Below are positions 63,801 to 64,000 of a DNA stretch of 64,000 nucleotides, piece by piece; within the stretch, counting starts at the first letter, position 1, and every line of letters starts with the position of its first letter. A model generated the notes under the pieces. The model was not told the origin of the DNA and did not search any database. It saw only the letters and a program-made list of their open reading frames with translations. The DNA is taken from NCBI GenBank assembly GCA_963942565.1, contig OZ012685.1, positions 41,384,433 through 41,448,432 of the forward strand. The letters are read 5' to 3'. Both the position numbers and the translations under genes were made by a program. This DNA is from Maea johnstoni (Eukaryota > Annelida > Polychaeta > Spionida > Magelonidae).

Positions 63801-64000
63801 GTAATACAGTTCAGGGATGTATAATATATGCCAATATTATGTCACATACTAGTGGCTTGTGTCTGGAACCTGTGTATCTGTTATTTAGATTATACCTAGG
63901 GATGCAGGTGATAAAAGCTTTACCTGTGGGCCCCTCTATCATGCATACCCTGTTTAACCTTAATGAGCAGTGTTCTTAGTTACTTCAGACCTTTCTTCTA
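60822..64000 (+). other. Start of the next intron
   Basis: AT-rich, with one family A MITE (61927-62136). No acceptor leads to an exon whose first base would complete the TA codon without a stop. 60830-61920 and 62140-64000 show nothing recognisable. The next exon lies to the right of the window. Confidence 0.6.
61927..62136 (-). mobile_element. Family A MITE, copy 10
   Basis: TTAACCCTTCGATCCAATGCT ... CACCAGCAGCATAA. The right end is followed at once by CCCCTTCCAATG, which looks like the start of another copy. Confidence 0.75.

Overview
This window is animal (metazoan) nuclear DNA: AT-rich, with spliced coding exons, large introns, long microsatellites, a LINE with an L2/CR1-type reverse transcriptase, tRNA-derived SINEs and many short non-autonomous DNA transposons (MITEs). 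The mix looks like a marine invertebrate bilaterian; I cannot name the taxon from sequence alone.

One host gene can be recognised. It lies on the + strand and runs out of the window at both ends. It is a SORBS-family gene (sorbin/ponsin/vinexin; CAP in flies), which encodes cytoskeletal adaptors with an N-terminal SoHo domain and three C-terminal SH3 domains. The SoHo domain is split across exons ending at 153 and starting at 2730. Then come several small exons, nearly all of symmetric phase 1-1 (3592-3690, 7201-7233, 9905-9970, 10498-10539, 13123-13203), and a phase 1-2 exon (14847-14910). After a 23 kb intron comes 37874-37988, which encodes the conserved PRSIxDYEPGxSSI block of the family. 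A basic exon (39410-39490) and, after another 21 kb, a short exon (60772-60821) follow. Phases join without a break from 1 to 60821. The SH3 exons must lie to the right of the window.

The same gene appears to have internal alternative first exons. One at 23544-23683 starts with ATG after an in-frame stop and ends in phase 2 at a GTGAGT donor, so it joins exon 37874 in frame; a TATA box lies 1 kb upstream. A second candidate ends with an ATG at 60558-60560 placed directly on a GTAGGT donor and would join exon 60772 in frame. Both would make proteins without the SoHo domain.

Layout: 1-2.8 kb, SoHo exons with a decayed tandem array of SoHo-exon copies; 2.8-15 kb, alternative-looking mini exons; 15-37.8 kb, a repeat-rich giant intron (minisatellite 19.2-19.9 kb, internal first exon 23.5 kb, repeat cluster 28.9-30.7 kb, L2-like LINE 30.9-33.9 kb on the minus strand, several (TA)n tracts); 37.8-39.5 kb, two exons; 39.5-60.8 kb, a second giant intron; 60.8-64 kb, the start of the next intron.

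The interspersed repeats are dominated by a ~215 bp MITE family with TTAACCCTT ends (ten copies). Other elements include one with poly-G/poly-C ends and an exact 8-bp target duplication. All exon calls come from reading frames, splice signals and family motifs; no transcript or database evidence was available.
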